A stretch of 64,000 bases of DNA, taken from assembly GCA_003279635.1 (NCBI GenBank), contig QCHK01000002.1, positions 1 through 64,000 of the forward strand. The letters run 5' to 3'. A model generated the notes under the pieces. That model made no database searches. It saw nothing but the letters and a program-made list of their open reading frames with translations, and was not told where the DNA came from. This stretch comes from Prochlorococcus sp. AG-402-B05. GTDB taxonomy: Bacteria > Cyanobacteriota > Cyanobacteriia > PCC-6307 > Cyanobiaceae. Position numbers and translations under genes: made by a program. This document shows, piece after piece, positions 36,697 to 46,301 of this stretch; the first letter of the stretch is position 1, and each line of letters opens with the position of its first letter.

Positions 36697-37254
36697 TTAG
36701 CCTCTTGGACCATTAAGAGAAACGTTATTGTCTTTTGCCCTGAGTTCTCCATTTTTACCTTCTCTATTAGCTTGAATTGGCCAAGCGGCTCCTCTTTTCA
36801 AACATTGCCAGGCGAGTGAAGTGTCGATGATGATTTCGTATTCTGCTGCGTTCTTTTTGCCTCTAACAGCTCTTACATACTCCCTACCAGACCAACCAAT
36901 AATCCCAGCAATATAGATAAACATTACTCCTGGGATAAGTAGATCTCCTTCATGACCTCTGTTGATCCATGCACCCCAAGGTTCAATGGGTGGACCAATT
37001 ATTAGATGAGGCAGCCCGTCGTCTCCGCAAAGGGCTTTGCTATATCTTTCAAATCTTTTTATGGCTTGATCTGTGGAGGCGGTACTTGCTCTCTCTTGGA
37101 AACGGGGATTATCAGCGCAAGAAACTAAAGCAGAAGCAGTAAAATCTGTAGGAGCTCTATCAGCGTTTAGTGCGGGGCCTGGTCTTGCATTAGCTATTGG
37201 AGCTATTCCTAAGAAAAGAAATGCTGAAAGAAGAATTGATAAAAGACGACTCAT
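36697..37254 (-). CDS. psaF: Photosystem I reaction centre subunit III (PsaF)
   Basis: A 185-residue precursor. The signal peptide (about 1-23, cleaved after an ANA-type site) directs the N-terminal domain to the lumen. The mature part has SCADNPRFQERA and the CGDDGLPHLIIGP segment, with two cysteines for the disulfide. A membrane helix follows (LLIPGVMFIYIAGIIGWSGR) and a stromal tail. It helps dock the soluble electron donor to photosystem I. It is the first gene of psaF-psaJ and diverges from tsaD across about 70 bp. Confidence 0.97.
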   Translation of the reverse strand: MSRLLSILLSAFLFLGIAPIANARPGPALNADRAPTDFTASALVSCADNPRFQERASTASTDQAIKRFERYSKALCGDDGLPHLIIGPPIEPWGAWINRGHEGDLLIPGVMFIYIAGIIGWSGREYVRAVRGKKNAAEYEIIIDTSLAWQCLKRGAAWPIQANREGKNGELRAKDNNVSLNGPRG

Positions 37255-37326
37255 GAGTTCTGATTTTTATCTGTGCCCTGTTTTAATGGGATTTCAATAC
37301 TAAACTTAGTTGATCAATAGCTAGAA

Positions 37327-38397
37327 ATGTCAATAATTTTATCCCTCGAAACAAGTTGTGACGAGTCTGCAGCGGCTTTGGTTTCTAATGATAAAGGAAA
37401 AATTGATTTGTTAGCTAATGAAATAGCTTCACAAATTGATGAACATTCTAATTGGGGTGGTGTTGTTCCAGAAATCGCTTCAAGAAGACATTTAGAAAAC
37501 CTTCCATTTTTAATTGAAGAGGTTTTTGCAAAATCAAAATTACAGATAAAAGATATAGATGCAGTAGCCGCAACTGTTACTCCAGGATTAGCAGGATCAC
37601 TATTGGTCGGATCAATTACGGCAAGAACTTTAGCTAATTTACATCAAATTCCATTCTTAGGTATCCATCATTTGGAGGGACATCTTTCCTCAATATATTT
37701 GTCAGGAAACCATCCTAAACCTCCTTTTTTAGTCTTATTGGTTAGTGGAGGACACACTGAATTGATAAAAGTAGATGTTAAACATAAGTATCAACGTCTT
37801 GGTAGAAGTCATGATGATGCGGCTGGAGAAGCTTTTGATAAGGTTGCAAGACTTTTGGGACTTTCATATCCAGGGGGCCCTGAAATTCAAAAAATAGCTA
37901 AATCGGGAGACCCAAAAAAATTTTTATTTCCAAAAGGAAGAGTCTCTAAACCTGAAGGTGGTTTTTATCCATATGACTTTTCTTTTAGTGGTTTAAAAAC
38001 GGCTGTATTTCGCCAGATAGAAAAAATTAGATCAGAAAATAAAAAATTACCAATAGAGGATATTGCTGCAAGTTTTGAATACATAGTGGCTGAGGTCTTA
38101 GTAGAGAGGAGCTTTAAATGTGCCCTTGACCAAGGTTTAAATTCTCTTGTTTTAGTTGGAGGAGTTGCTGCAAATGTGAGATTAAGGGAAATGATGCTTG
38201 CAAAAGCATCTAAAAATTCAATTGATATTACTCTTGCACCAATGGAATTTTGTACTGATAATGCGGCAATGATTGGGGCGGCAGCTTTGTTAAGATTGTC
38301 AACTGAAGGCTTTAAAAGTTCAATGGAATTAGGTGTATCTGCTCGTTGGCCACTAGAAAAATCTGATTTACTTTATGATCCGATTCCTCCTTTTTAA
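37327..38397 (+). CDS. tsaD: tRNA N6-adenosine threonylcarbamoyltransferase
   Basis: A 356-residue protein of the TsaD/Kae1/Gcp family that places the threonylcarbamoyl group on A37 of ANN-decoding tRNAs. [16 protein letters not shown] opens the ASKHA fold; the metal ligands are in HHLEGHLSS (about 114-122); [11 protein letters not shown] and the C-terminal [13 protein letters not shown] are also diagnostic. Length is normal for the bacterial enzyme. It diverges from psaF and is followed 30 bp later by an hli gene in the same direction. Confidence 0.96.
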   Translation: MSIILSLETSCDESAAALVSNDKGKIDLLANEIASQIDEHSNWGGVVPEIASRRHLENLPFLIEEVFAKSKLQIKDIDAVAATVTPGLAGSLLVGSITARTLANLHQIPFLGIHHLEGHLSSIYLSGNHPKPPFLVLLVSGGHTELIKVDVKHKYQRLGRSHDDAAGEAFDKVARLLGLSYPGGPEIQKIAKSGDPKKFLFPKGRVSKPEGGFYPYDFSFSGLKTAVFRQIEKIRSENKKLPIEDIAASFEYIVAEVLVERSFKCALDQGLNSLVLVGGVAANVRLREMMLAKASKNSIDITLAPMEFCTDNAAMIGAAALLRLSTEGFKSSMELGVSARWPLEKSDLLYDPIPPF

Positions 38398-38427
38398 TTT
38401 ATATTTTTAACCTTTTAATCTTTAATT

Positions 38428-38610
38428 ATGTCTTTAAAAGAAAGTGATGAAGAAAATAAATCCACCAAGCTTGCAAGCTCAAATGAACTTAATTCATGGA
38501 AGAGAGGATTCACTCCTCAAGCTGAGATTTGGAATGGCAGAATGGCAATTGCAGGTTTAATTATTGTATTAATTATTCTTTTAGCATCAAATTTGTTTTT
38601 TTCTGGCTAG
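38428..38610 (+). CDS. High-light-inducible (Hli/Scp) chlorophyll-binding protein
   Basis: A 60-residue one-helix protein. The helix contains the chlorophyll a/b-binding signature AEIWNGRMAIAGLI (about 32-45), whose Glu and Asn/Arg bind chlorophyll and form the interhelical salt bridge. Picocyanobacterial Hli proteins bind chlorophyll and carotenoid during stress and photosystem assembly. The N-terminal 25 residues are polar (KESDEENKSTKLASSNE). It may be co-transcribed with tsaD. Its exact Hli subtype cannot be decided here. Confidence 0.93.
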   Translation: MSLKESDEENKSTKLASSNELNSWKRGFTPQAEIWNGRMAIAGLIIVLIILLASNLFFSG

Positions 38611-38653
38611 AAAAAAGTATACTTTAAGTTAATATTTAGTTTGAATTTTTTGG

Positions 38654-39175
38654 TTGTCATTTTGCTTATTTAGTGAATGCCGGTCCTATCGATGGATCTT
38701 AAAAAGAGAGTTATTAAGTGGAAAAAAGACCATACTCTTTATTGGCTTGAATCCTTCAAAAGCTAATTCTTCCCATAACGATAGGACTCTAATTCGGATA
38801 ATTAATTTTTCTTCGAGATGGAATTATAAAAATATCTATATAATTAATCTCTTTGGCCTGATTTCCAAGTCTCCTCTTCAACTATCAAAAAGCAATGATC
38901 CAATAGGAGAAAATAATGATTTAATTACTTTAAAATCATTAGAATTTTGGCGGGAAAATAATAATTGTGATTTGTGGTTAGGATGGGGTGATAAAGGTCA
39001 ATTAAATGGACGTGATCTTAAAGTTCTAAAATTAATAAAAAATTTTTCAAATTTGAAATCCAATAAAAATAATTATTCCAAACGTGTTTTAAGTCTTGGC
39101 CTGAGTAAAAAAGGTAACCCTCGTCACCCTCTCTATATGCCTAATAAATCTTTCTTAAGAAGGTTTGATCTATAA
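38654..39175 (+). CDS. DUF1643 family protein
   Basis: A 173-residue protein. RYRW-like CRSYRWILKREL is followed by ILFIGLNPSKANSSHNDRTL, split here before its end, then NIYIINLFGLISKSP and LWLGWGDKGQLNGRD: the DUF1643 pattern, with the ILFIGLNPS(K/T)A motif as its most conserved part. The family is of unknown function and is often found on mobile or accessory DNA. The TTG start is a guess; an in-frame start near the conserved core may be right. Its lysine/asparagine-rich C-terminal part is AT-rich. It follows the hli gene by 43 bp. Confidence 0.8.
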   Translation: MSFCLFSECRSYRWILKRELLSGKKTILFIGLNPSKANSSHNDRTLIRIINFSSRWNYKNIYIINLFGLISKSPLQLSKSNDPIGENNDLITLKSLEFWRENNNCDLWLGWGDKGQLNGRDLKVLKLIKNFSNLKSNKNNYSKRVLSLGLSKKGNPRHPLYMPNKSFLRRFDL

Positions 39176-39345
39176 TTTCGAATTGGTTTTGTCAGTTATT
39201 TTCTAAACGAGAATACATAAATAATATTTGGATTGAAAGGGTTGCTACTCTATAAGAATATGTAAGTAAAATCATCTTATTAACTTATTTATTTTCTTAG
39301 GTAGATTTAATGGATACTCTCTTATGTCTTCATTGCTAGTTATTT

Positions 39346-40590
39346 ATGACTCCTGAGCGACTGGGTTTGCTCTGGGGCATCACAGTTTTTTCTGGGGCTG
39401 GAGCAAGATTACTATCAGTGCTAACAGGACTTCCTGGGGTGGTTTTATTGTTGCTATCTGGCTTGTTGATTGGGAGATCAGGTCTTGGATTGGTTGAACC
39501 TTTAGATCTAGGTAAGGGGTTGGAGACAATAGTTGGTTTGTTGGTAAGCCTTGTTTTGTTTGATGGTGGTTTGAATCTTCGATTTCCTGGAGGGGCAATC
39601 AAGTCAATAGTTCTAAGAATTTCCTCGATTAGATTAATTATTTCATTGGCAGCTGGCTTCTTTGCTGCACATTGGTTCGCAGGACTTGGTTGGTCAGTCG
39701 CAGGAGTTTATAGCGCGATTGTTCTTGCTACTGGGCCAACGGTTGTAACTCCTTTAGTTCGACAAATTCGACTTGCATCGCCATTGAGTGATGTTCTTGA
39801 AGCTGAAGGTTTGATTCTCGAACCTATTGGAGCAGTGCTTGCGCTTTTGTTGTTAGAGCTTGTTGTTGGAGATTTACATGGCTGGAGAGAGCTTTTTCTT
39901 GGTTTGCTTTCAAGGCTTGGAGGAGGAGTTTTAATTGGGTCACTCGCAGGTCTTTTCCTTTCAGAGGGTTTGAAGCGCTTACGTTCTGAGCCTTATATCG
40001 GGATCAGATTGCAACTTACCCTTGGAGTGGTTTTTCTTCTTTATGGCGTATGTGAATGGTTGTTACCTGAATCAGGATTGCCGGCATCTGTTGCGGCAGG
40101 GTTTGTTGTAGGACAAAGACCTTCGACACAGGCGAATGAACTTGATAAATTAATAAGAGAATTAGCTCAGTTAGCAATAACTATGCTTTTTCCTCTATTA
40201 GCAGCCGACGTTTCATGGGGTGAATTGAGTCCTTTGGGCTGGGGGGGGATAACTTGTGTACTTTTTTTGATGATCATAGTGAGACCAATAGCTGTATCGA
40301 TAGCAACTTATGGATTGCCTCTTGATAATAAACAAAGATTATTTCTTGGTTGGTTAGCTCCCCGTGGAATAGTCACTGCAGCAGTTGCCTCTTTATTCTC
40401 AATTAGATTGGAGCAGGCAGGCGTTTTAGGAGCTGGAAAACTTCAGGGATTAGTTTTCTTGACAATATTAATGACAGTAGGTATTCAAGGCTTAACAGCT
40501 CAACCATTGGCAAAAATTTTGGGTCTATTGGATGAAGATAAAGATTTAGATAAGCCGACTAATTCGGGCTCTATCTTTACTGAATCTTGA
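39346..40590 (+). CDS. Cation/proton antiporter (CPA1/NhaP-type)
   Basis: A 414-residue polytopic protein with about 12 hydrophobic segments. The motif [12 protein letters not shown] (about 65-76), [15 protein letters not shown] (about 124-138) and the [13 protein letters not shown] and [15 protein letters not shown] segments mark a monovalent cation:proton antiporter that exports sodium in exchange for protons at the cytoplasmic membrane, useful in sea water. Cation specificity is not readable from sequence. The last 45 bp overlap the 3' end of gltX on the opposite strand, the longest convergent overlap in the window. Confidence 0.88.
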   Translation: MTPERLGLLWGITVFSGAGARLLSVLTGLPGVVLLLLSGLLIGRSGLGLVEPLDLGKGLETIVGLLVSLVLFDGGLNLRFPGGAIKSIVLRISSIRLIISLAAGFFAAHWFAGLGWSVAGVYSAIVLATGPTVVTPLVRQIRLASPLSDVLEAEGLILEPIGAVLALLLLELVVGDLHGWRELFLGLLSRLGGGVLIGSLAGLFLSEGLKRLRSEPYIGIRLQLTLGVVFLLYGVCEWLLPESGLPASVAAGFVVGQRPSTQANELDKLIRELAQLAITMLFPLLAADVSWGELSPLGWGGITCVLFLMIIVRPIAVSIATYGLPLDNKQRLFLGWLAPRGIVTAAVASLFSIRLEQAGVLGAGKLQGLVFLTILMTVGIQGLTAQPLAKILGLLDEDKDLDKPTNSGSIFTES

Positions 40591-41976
40591 TAGTAAAATC
40601 CAACTTTGAATTAAATCAGGACCATTGAGAGTTCCAAAAAGCGCAGCTCTAAGACTTTTCATAACAAGACCTTTTTTTACTTCGCATCTTTTCGTAGCTT
40701 GATTAATTAAATCAAGAGCTTTCTCTTTAGAAAAGGATGCAGCATCTCTGTCCCCCAACTTTTCAAGAATAAACTTTAAAATTACAGTTGCTTCTTTGAT
40801 TTCCAATTGCTTTTTGCCATCATCACTTAATTCTGGCTCTTCAAAAAAAGGTTTAGCTTGGTCTACTCCATCATTAATAAGAACCATGGATGGCCCTATT
40901 AACCCTACGAGATTGATTCCCCATTCATGACTTGGAATATGCCATTCTTTTTCTTTAAATAAAGGATCTAAATTTTCTAGTAGAGTTTCTGCTGACATCT
41001 CATGGATTACTTGAGAGTTGAGCCAGTTCAATTTGTCCCAATCAAATTTGGCTGAAGCTTTATTTACCTTTTTAAAACTGAAAATCTTTGAGATTTCTGA
41101 TATTTTGAATCTTTCATTAATCCCCTCTGGAACTGACCAGCCAAGAAGAGTCATATAATTTGCCATCGCTTCAGATGTGTAACCCATTTTCTTGAATTCA
41201 GAAATTGAAGTAACTCCATCCCTCTTGGACAGTTTTTTACCTTCAGAATTAAGAATCAAAGGAGTATGAGCGAAAACGGGAATATTAAGATCTAGAGCCT
41301 CGTAAAGAAGAATTTGCTTTGCAGTATTTGAAAGATGATCTTCTCCCCTTATTACATGAGAAATTTGCATTGCTGAATCATCTGCAACAACTACTAAATT
41401 GTATAAGGGATCTCCAATTGACTCTGCTGGTGCTCTTCTTGCAATGACCATATCACCGCCTAAATCTTTTCCACTCCAAGTCATTTTTCCTCGAATTAAG
41501 TCATTCCATGAAATTAATTTTTGATCACTGATTTTGAATCTGATAACAGGTTCTCTTCCCGCTGTTATAAATTCTGCTTCTTGTTCTGAAGTTAAATTTC
41601 TGTGCCTATTGTCGTATTTTGGAGCTAAACCATTTTTCTTTTGGGTTTCTCTCATTTCATCGAGTTCAGCTTCTGATGCGTAACATTTATATGCAAATCC
41701 TTTATCAATAAGAGTTTTTATAATTTGTTTATGTTCATTTACTCTTTCACTTTGAATTGTTGGGGATTCATCCCAGTTGATTCCTAGCCACTGGAGCCCA
41801 TCATATATGTTTTTTATATATTCTTCTTTCGATCTTTCAAGATCAGTATCTTCAATTCTTAGGAGAAAAGTACCACCTTCTTTTTTCGCAAAAAGCCAGT
41901 TAAATAGTGCAGTCCTCGCTGTCCCTAGATGGAGTGTTCCTGTTGGACTTGGTGCCAATCTTACCCTAACTTTCAA
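40546..41976 (-). CDS. gltX: Glutamyl-tRNA synthetase
   Basis: A 476-residue class I synthetase charging tRNA-Glu, which also feeds the five-carbon tetrapyrrole pathway in cyanobacteria. The HIGH-type motif is [14 protein letters not shown] (about 9-22) and the KMSKS-type motif is KLSKRDG (about 245-251). Between them sits the [19 protein letters not shown]-type tRNA acceptor region. The anticodon-binding C-terminal part ends in [14 protein letters not shown]. The gene is followed upstream, on the same strand, by tRNA-Asp 21 bp away. Its 3' end overlaps the antiporter gene by 45 bp. Confidence 0.97.
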   Translation of the reverse strand: MKVRVRLAPSPTGTLHLGTARTALFNWLFAKKEGGTFLLRIEDTDLERSKEEYIKNIYDGLQWLGINWDESPTIQSERVNEHKQIIKTLIDKGFAYKCYASEAELDEMRETQKKNGLAPKYDNRHRNLTSEQEAEFITAGREPVIRFKISDQKLISWNDLIRGKMTWSGKDLGGDMVIARRAPAESIGDPLYNLVVVADDSAMQISHVIRGEDHLSNTAKQILLYEALDLNIPVFAHTPLILNSEGKKLSKRDGVTSISEFKKMGYTSEAMANYMTLLGWSVPEGINERFKISEISKIFSFKKVNKASAKFDWDKLNWLNSQVIHEMSAETLLENLDPLFKEKEWHIPSHEWGINLVGLIGPSMVLINDGVDQAKPFFEEPELSDDGKKQLEIKEATVILKFILEKLGDRDAASFSKEKALDLINQATKRCEVKKGLVMKSLRAALFGTLNGPDLIQSWILLSRFSKDRARISRLI

Positions 41977-41997
41977 AGCTCTATTTCAATTTAGATA

Positions 41998-42071
41998 CGG
42001 GACCGACGGGATTCGAACCCGCAACTTCCGCCGTGACAGGGCGGTGCTCTAACCAGTTGAACTACGGTCCC
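41998..42071 (-). tRNA. tRNA-Asp (GTC)
   Basis: Read on the minus strand, the acceptor stem GGGACCG pairs fully with CGGTCCC and the discriminator base is G. The anticodon stem-loop CCGCC-CTGTCAC-GGCGG carries GTC. The T-arm contains GGTTCGAATCC. The length is 74 bases without an encoded CCA. It lies 21 bp upstream of gltX on the same strand. Confidence 0.97.
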
Positions 42072-42271
42072 AGCTTTAGGCACTAGAAAGGATTTGATCT
42101 TTTATTAGAAATCCTTTTTATTTACCCAATGAGTATCATCCTAAAAATGCCTTCTAGTCAACTAAGAATTAATATTGTTGACTTAGTAAAACTAACTTTA
42201 TAAGGTTTTTTCAATCTAATTCTCCATAAAGAGAGATGCTCATGAAATAAAACTAAATAAGTAGATGACTT

Positions 42272-42460
42272 TTAAGGACGGAACCCTGCAGGCTCTATGA
42301 GCCTAACTTGATTCCCACGAGCGGTGAACTCGCGACCTTGGTCGCTTTGCACTACAACACGGCCACCTGATTTTACACGAATAACTCGAGCTCTGACCCA
42401 GCCTAATGCGGCTGACTCAAGAACTTTTACGACATCGCCAGGTTGAAGATCCAACTCCAT
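42272..42460 (-). CDS. Small SH3/KOW-like conserved protein
   Basis: A 62-residue protein, strongly beta-rich: LQPGDVVKVLESAALGWVRA then RVIRVKSGGRVVVQSDQG and FTARGNQVRLIEPAGFRP. The layout of short strands around GDxVxV and GGRVVV resembles a small SH3-like or KOW barrel, a fold often used to bind nucleic acid or protein. The DNA is clearly less AT-rich than its surroundings, in line with strong expression or constraint. I do not recognise a named family. It lies between tRNA-Asp and tRNA-Trp on the same strand, upstream of which is rplS, so a translation-related role is possible but unproven. Confidence 0.75.
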   Translation of the reverse strand: MELDLQPGDVVKVLESAALGWVRARVIRVKSGGRVVVQSDQGREFTARGNQVRLIEPAGFRP

Positions 42461-42495
42461 TCTTTAAAAAAGTAACTGCAAAAAAGGTTTTCGAA

Positions 42496-42568
42496 CGCGC
42501 CGTGGAGGACTTGAACCCCCGACATCAGGTTTTGGAGACCTGCGTTCTACCAACTGAACTAACGGCGC
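42496..42568 (-). tRNA. tRNA-Trp (CCA)
   Basis: Read on the minus strand, the acceptor stem GCGCCGT pairs fully with ACGGCGC, with discriminator G. The anticodon stem CAGGT/ACCTG holds the loop CTCCAAA with anticodon CCA. The T-arm reads GGGGGTTCAAGTCCTCC. The length is 73 bases with no encoded CCA. It sits 60 bp downstream of rplS. Confidence 0.97.
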
Positions 42569-42628
42569 ATTTTATATACCCTTTAAGTCATTGTTGACCA
42601 ATGACTTTTGATTGAGGAGGCCGAAACC

Positions 42629-43114
42629 TCAGCGGTCGAAGCGCTGCTTTACGCGGGTGGCTTTGCCCACTCGCTCACGCAGATAGAAAAGCTTCGCTCT
42701 TCTTACTTTACCTCGGCGTTCAACCTTAATCGATGCAACTTGTGGACTGTGAACTAGAAAAATCCTTTCAACTCCTATTCCCTGAAAAATTCTCCTTACG
42801 GTAATTGTTTGATGAATTCCTCCATGTCTCTTTGCTATAACAACACCCTCATAAGGCTGAACCCTCTCCTTATTGCCCTCACTTATTCGGACACCAACAC
42901 GAACGGTATCTCCAACGTAGATATCAGGTAGTTCTTTGGTTAGTTGCGCGTCTTCAAAAGTCTTTATTATTTCTGCAGGAGAGAGATTCTTAATTGAAAT
43001 TTTCTTTCCTTTAGATTTTGTTTCAGAAGCTTTTTTTACCCCAGAATCCTCTGCAGCATCTTCAATTTTTACCTCTTCTGATGAGGGCTCTTTCGAATCA
43101 ACGGACATCACCAA
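42629..43114 (-). CDS. rplS: Large ribosomal subunit protein L19
   Basis: A 161-residue protein. The conserved L19 domain spans about 55-161: [18 protein letters not shown], then [20 protein letters not shown] and [21 protein letters not shown]. It helps form the bridge between ribosomal subunits. The first 50 residues are an acidic/lysine-rich extension ([11 protein letters not shown] ... KSKGKK) not present in most bacterial L19 proteins but common in picocyanobacteria. The precise start is ambiguous between Met1 and Met3 (MVMSVDS). It is followed by tRNA-Trp on the same strand. Confidence 0.96.
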   Translation of the reverse strand: MVMSVDSKEPSSEEVKIEDAAEDSGVKKASETKSKGKKISIKNLSPAEIIKTFEDAQLTKELPDIYVGDTVRVGVRISEGNKERVQPYEGVVIAKRHGGIHQTITVRRIFQGIGVERIFLVHSPQVASIKVERRGKVRRAKLFYLRERVGKATRVKQRFDR

Positions 43115-43413
43115 TTGCTCTTTATTTGGCCGAACTTATATTGTAACTGCTGGTTTCTCAAATTTAAAAAAATTTTATATATCTGATCTTTTTTATCTCT
43201 ATTTGACCATGATTTTCCGAGTTAGCTTTTATTCAGTCATTGATTGGTTGTTGAAAAGAAAAACTAGTCTTCTCTGCTTTTTCGATAATATGGAAATTTT
43301 ATTAAAGATAAAGAATTTTTTTAGTGAAACTGTGCCTATTCATTTGATAGTTTATCTATTGTTAGAATGTTAATAAATTGCAAATTTTGAGGTTTTTACT
43401 TTTTCCTTAAACA

Positions 43414-44253
43414 ATGAATCTTTTCTCTGATCTTCTTTCTTCTGAAAACTCAAAAATCCCTATCAATAATGGTCCTGTTATTAAACAAGGGAGAGGAGTT
43501 GAAATTAAATCTTCAAGAGAGATAGAAATTATGCGTAAATCCAGCAAAATAGTTGCAACTGTATTGAGTGAAATTAGAGACTTAGTTAAACCTGGAATGT
43601 CTACGTTGGACCTAGATAACTATGCTGAAAAACGAATAAGAGATCATGATGCTATTCCAAGCTTTAAAGGATATCATGGCTTCCCAGGAAGTATATGTTC
43701 AAGTATAAATAACGAAGTTGTTCATGGAATACCAAGTAAGAAGAAAATTATTAATGACGGAGATTTGATTAAAGTAGATACGGGAGCTTTTTATAATGGT
43801 TACCATGGAGACAGTTGTATAACTATATGCGTTGGTAACACGTCAGATAAAGCAAATGAACTAAGTAGAGTCGCGAGAGAAGCTTTGATGCTTGGAATAG
43901 AACAGATTAAGCCACAAAACAAACTTCTTGATATTGCAGGTGCAATAGAAGATTATGTGAAAGCTAATGGTTATAGTGTCGTCGAGGATTACACAGGGCA
44001 TGGAGTAGGTAGGAACCTTCACGAAGAACCCTCGGTGTTTAATTTCAGAACTAATGATTTACCAAATGTCACTCTAAGAGAGGGGATGACTATTGCAGTG
44101 GAACCTATAATTAATCTTGGGTCAAAATACTGCAAGACCCTTCGTGATGGATGGACAGTTATTACAAAAGATGGAAATCTATCTGCTCAATGGGAACATA
44201 CTGTTTTGGTTACCGAAAATGGTTGCGAAATCTTAACTGATAGAGGTGATTGA
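43414..44253 (+). CDS. map: Methionine aminopeptidase, type I
   Basis: A 279-residue cytosolic metalloprotease that removes the initiator Met. The catalytic core (about 30-279) shows [34 protein letters not shown] with the metal-binding Asp residues, [12 protein letters not shown] with the metal-binding His, and AVEPI and [12 protein letters not shown] with the Glu ligands. The first 30 residues are a non-conserved extension. It ends 2 bp from the convergent SDR gene. Confidence 0.96.
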   Translation: MNLFSDLLSSENSKIPINNGPVIKQGRGVEIKSSREIEIMRKSSKIVATVLSEIRDLVKPGMSTLDLDNYAEKRIRDHDAIPSFKGYHGFPGSICSSINNEVVHGIPSKKKIINDGDLIKVDTGAFYNGYHGDSCITICVGNTSDKANELSRVAREALMLGIEQIKPQNKLLDIAGAIEDYVKANGYSVVEDYTGHGVGRNLHEEPSVFNFRTNDLPNVTLREGMTIAVEPIINLGSKYCKTLRDGWTVITKDGNLSAQWEHTVLVTENGCEILTDRGD

Positions 44254-44255
44254 TT

Positions 44256-45020
44256 TCATTTTGATGGGGTATGATTTGAGTAAATTTTATTTATAAATCT
44301 TGAGTATAAGATTCTAATTGATTCAACGAATGGCATTATTAAATGTGTTATGGGATTAGGGGATACTATTACTAAATAATCCTCTTTCTCTGCTTTTTGG
44401 ATTATTTTTTTTGCCACAAATTCAGGTCTCATTATTCCTTGTGGGTTTAATTTCGATTTAAAAGGACCTAATATTAATTTTTTGATGATAAAAGAATTTC
44501 TTTTTTCCATTAATAATTTACTTTTTTTTAAACTTATAAGTTCACCTATTAGACGTTTTGTTATTTCATATACTGGACTAAAAGCTATTTGAATCTCTGC
44601 TTCAGAAGTATTAACCCATACTTCCTTTGAATTGTACTTATTTAAATTATTTGATAGTGCTAAATCCTCAAAGATTTCTATTAATCTCAAATGACTAAGG
44701 GAATTTATTTCTAAGGCTTTATTTATTTCATTTGATTCAATAATTCCTTTTGGATTAAATCCATGATTAAGTATTAAAATGTCAATATTAGCAAGACTAT
44801 TTGAAAGGAGTCTTTCTTTTCCACAGGACCATAGAATCCATTCATCAGGTTTGCTTCCCTCAGAGTTACTATTATTTTTTTTGTCATGAGTCAAGCCAAT
44901 TAAATAAGCCCCTTCTTTTTTCAGCACATCAATAAGAGACTTGCCTAGGCTTCCATTCGCACCGGTTATGGCAATTTTTAAACCTTTAAACCTTGATTTG
45001 TCTGACAAGCTTTTGTTCAT
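44256..45020 (-). CDS. Short-chain dehydrogenase/reductase-like protein
   Basis: A 254-residue Rossmann protein. The N-terminal AITGANGSLGKSLIDVLKKEGA is an SDR nucleotide-binding loop (trimmed here), followed by ILILNHGFNPKG in place of the usual NNAG. The catalytic Tyr is probably in the SPVYEITKRLIGE segment, a YxxxK match, although the preceding Ser is not obvious. A C-terminal hydrophobic patch (YLVIVSPNPITHLIMPFVESI) suggests membrane contact. The substrate is unknown; similar proteins are common in Prochlorococcus. It is convergent with map at 2 bp. Confidence 0.8.
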   Translation of the reverse strand: MNKSLSDKSRFKGLKIAITGANGSLGKSLIDVLKKEGAYLIGLTHDKKNNSNSEGSKPDEWILWSCGKERLLSNSLANIDILILNHGFNPKGIIESNEINKALEINSLSHLRLIEIFEDLALSNNLNKYNSKEVWVNTSEAEIQIAFSPVYEITKRLIGELISLKKSKLLMEKRNSFIIKKLILGPFKSKLNPQGIMRPEFVAKKIIQKAEKEDYLVIVSPNPITHLIMPFVESIRILYSRFINKIYSNHTPSK

Positions 45021-45169
45021 TTAGTCGAATTCATTGTATTTCTTGTGAAAAAATTAGGAATTACTTGAGAATATTTGTCTAATTAGAATTTTATACAGAT
45101 TTAGTGTTGAGAACTTTTTCAAAAAGCCTAAACTTATAAAGTATTAATCTCCCATCAGGTCTTTAATTA

Positions 45170-46261
45170 ATGACCAAGACCTTTCTAATTGGATCATGCG
45201 AACCATTTAGCGGTAAGTCAGCATTAGTTCTTGGTATAGCAAGAAATTTAATTGCTTCAAATCATTTGGTTAGATTTGGCAAACCATTAGCCACAAGCCT
45301 TGAATTAAATGTCTCTGAAAGAGGAGACATTCAAGATATGATTGATGATGATGTCAAGTTCGTTGGGGAGACATTACAATTATCTGCTGAGAATTTAATT
45401 CCTTCCATTCAACTTTTGGCGGCTTCAACTGCTAGTGAGAGGATTCAAAAAAATATTTTAGATCCGGGGAGGGGATTTGATGAGTTCCAGCTATCTCTTA
45501 ATTCTTCAATTGAGGCTATCAATATTCTTGAAGCAGCAGGTAGTTTGCATGAGGGCTTATTGTATGGATTAAGTCTCACTCAACTTGCTAAGGGTTTAAA
45601 CGCTAAAGTCTTACTCGCTCATTTCTGGCAAGATAGTAGGAGTGTTGAAGCTTTATTGGAGGCTAAAAATCAGCTAGGCGATCATTTAAGTGGTGTTATT
45701 TTAAATGCTGTTGACCCTGATCAAATCAAAGATATTAAAGAAAATATAGTTCCATCTCTTAAGGCGTTAGGTTTAGATGTCTTTGGAGTAATGCCTAGGT
45801 CTCCTTTGTTGAGGAGTGTCACTGTTGAAGAATTGGTGAGACGTTTAAATGCTCGAGTTATTTGTTGCTCTGACAGGCTTGAGTTAATGGTCGAGACATT
45901 AAGTATAGGCGCGATGAGTGTTAATTCTGCAATGGAATTTTTTCGAAGAAGGCGTAATATGGCCGTAGTGACCGGAGCAGATCGAACAGATATCCAATTG
46001 GCGGCTTTGGAAGCTTCGACTCAATGTTTAATATTAACAGGAGCTGGCGAACCACTGCCACAATTGATTAATAGATCAGAAGAGTTAGATGTTCCATTGC
46101 TAAAAGTTGATAGGGATACTCTTTCAACGGTTGAGGTCATTGAACAAGCCTTTGGTCATGTTCGTCTTCATGAGGCAGTCAAAGCTACTTATGCTTTTCG
46201 CTTAGTACAAGAACATTGTGATCTCGATCGAATCTTTAAAACTTTAGGAATTTCTTCTTGA
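45170..46261 (+). CDS. BioD/PTA-N-like P-loop protein with DRTGG domain
   Basis: A 363-residue protein matching the phosphotransacetylase-like family of cyanobacteria. An N-terminal BioD-like P-loop domain (about 1-200) begins IGSCEPFSGKSALVLGIARN; the C-terminal half is a DRTGG domain (about 215-325: VVTGADRTDIQLAALEAS ... LILTGAGEP). These are the two N-terminal domains of long Pta enzymes, but the acetyltransferase domain itself is missing, so it is more likely regulatory than an enzyme of acetate metabolism. It is followed 40 bp later by a Rossmann-fold protein gene in the same direction. Confidence 0.85.
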   Translation: MTKTFLIGSCEPFSGKSALVLGIARNLIASNHLVRFGKPLATSLELNVSERGDIQDMIDDDVKFVGETLQLSAENLIPSIQLLAASTASERIQKNILDPGRGFDEFQLSLNSSIEAINILEAAGSLHEGLLYGLSLTQLAKGLNAKVLLAHFWQDSRSVEALLEAKNQLGDHLSGVILNAVDPDQIKDIKENIVPSLKALGLDVFGVMPRSPLLRSVTVEELVRRLNARVICCSDRLELMVETLSIGAMSVNSAMEFFRRRRNMAVVTGADRTDIQLAALEASTQCLILTGAGEPLPQLINRSEELDVPLLKVDRDTLSTVEVIEQAFGHVRLHEAVKATYAFRLVQEHCDLDRIFKTLGISS

Positions 46262-46301
46262 GTTAATGAATAATGGCTACCTTAAGATTATCTGAATTAG
46301 T

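Noticed and set aside
38614-38625. AAAGTATACTTT palindrome after the hli gene as a terminator
   Set aside because: It is short and has only A/T-rich pairs without a T-run; it may be chance.
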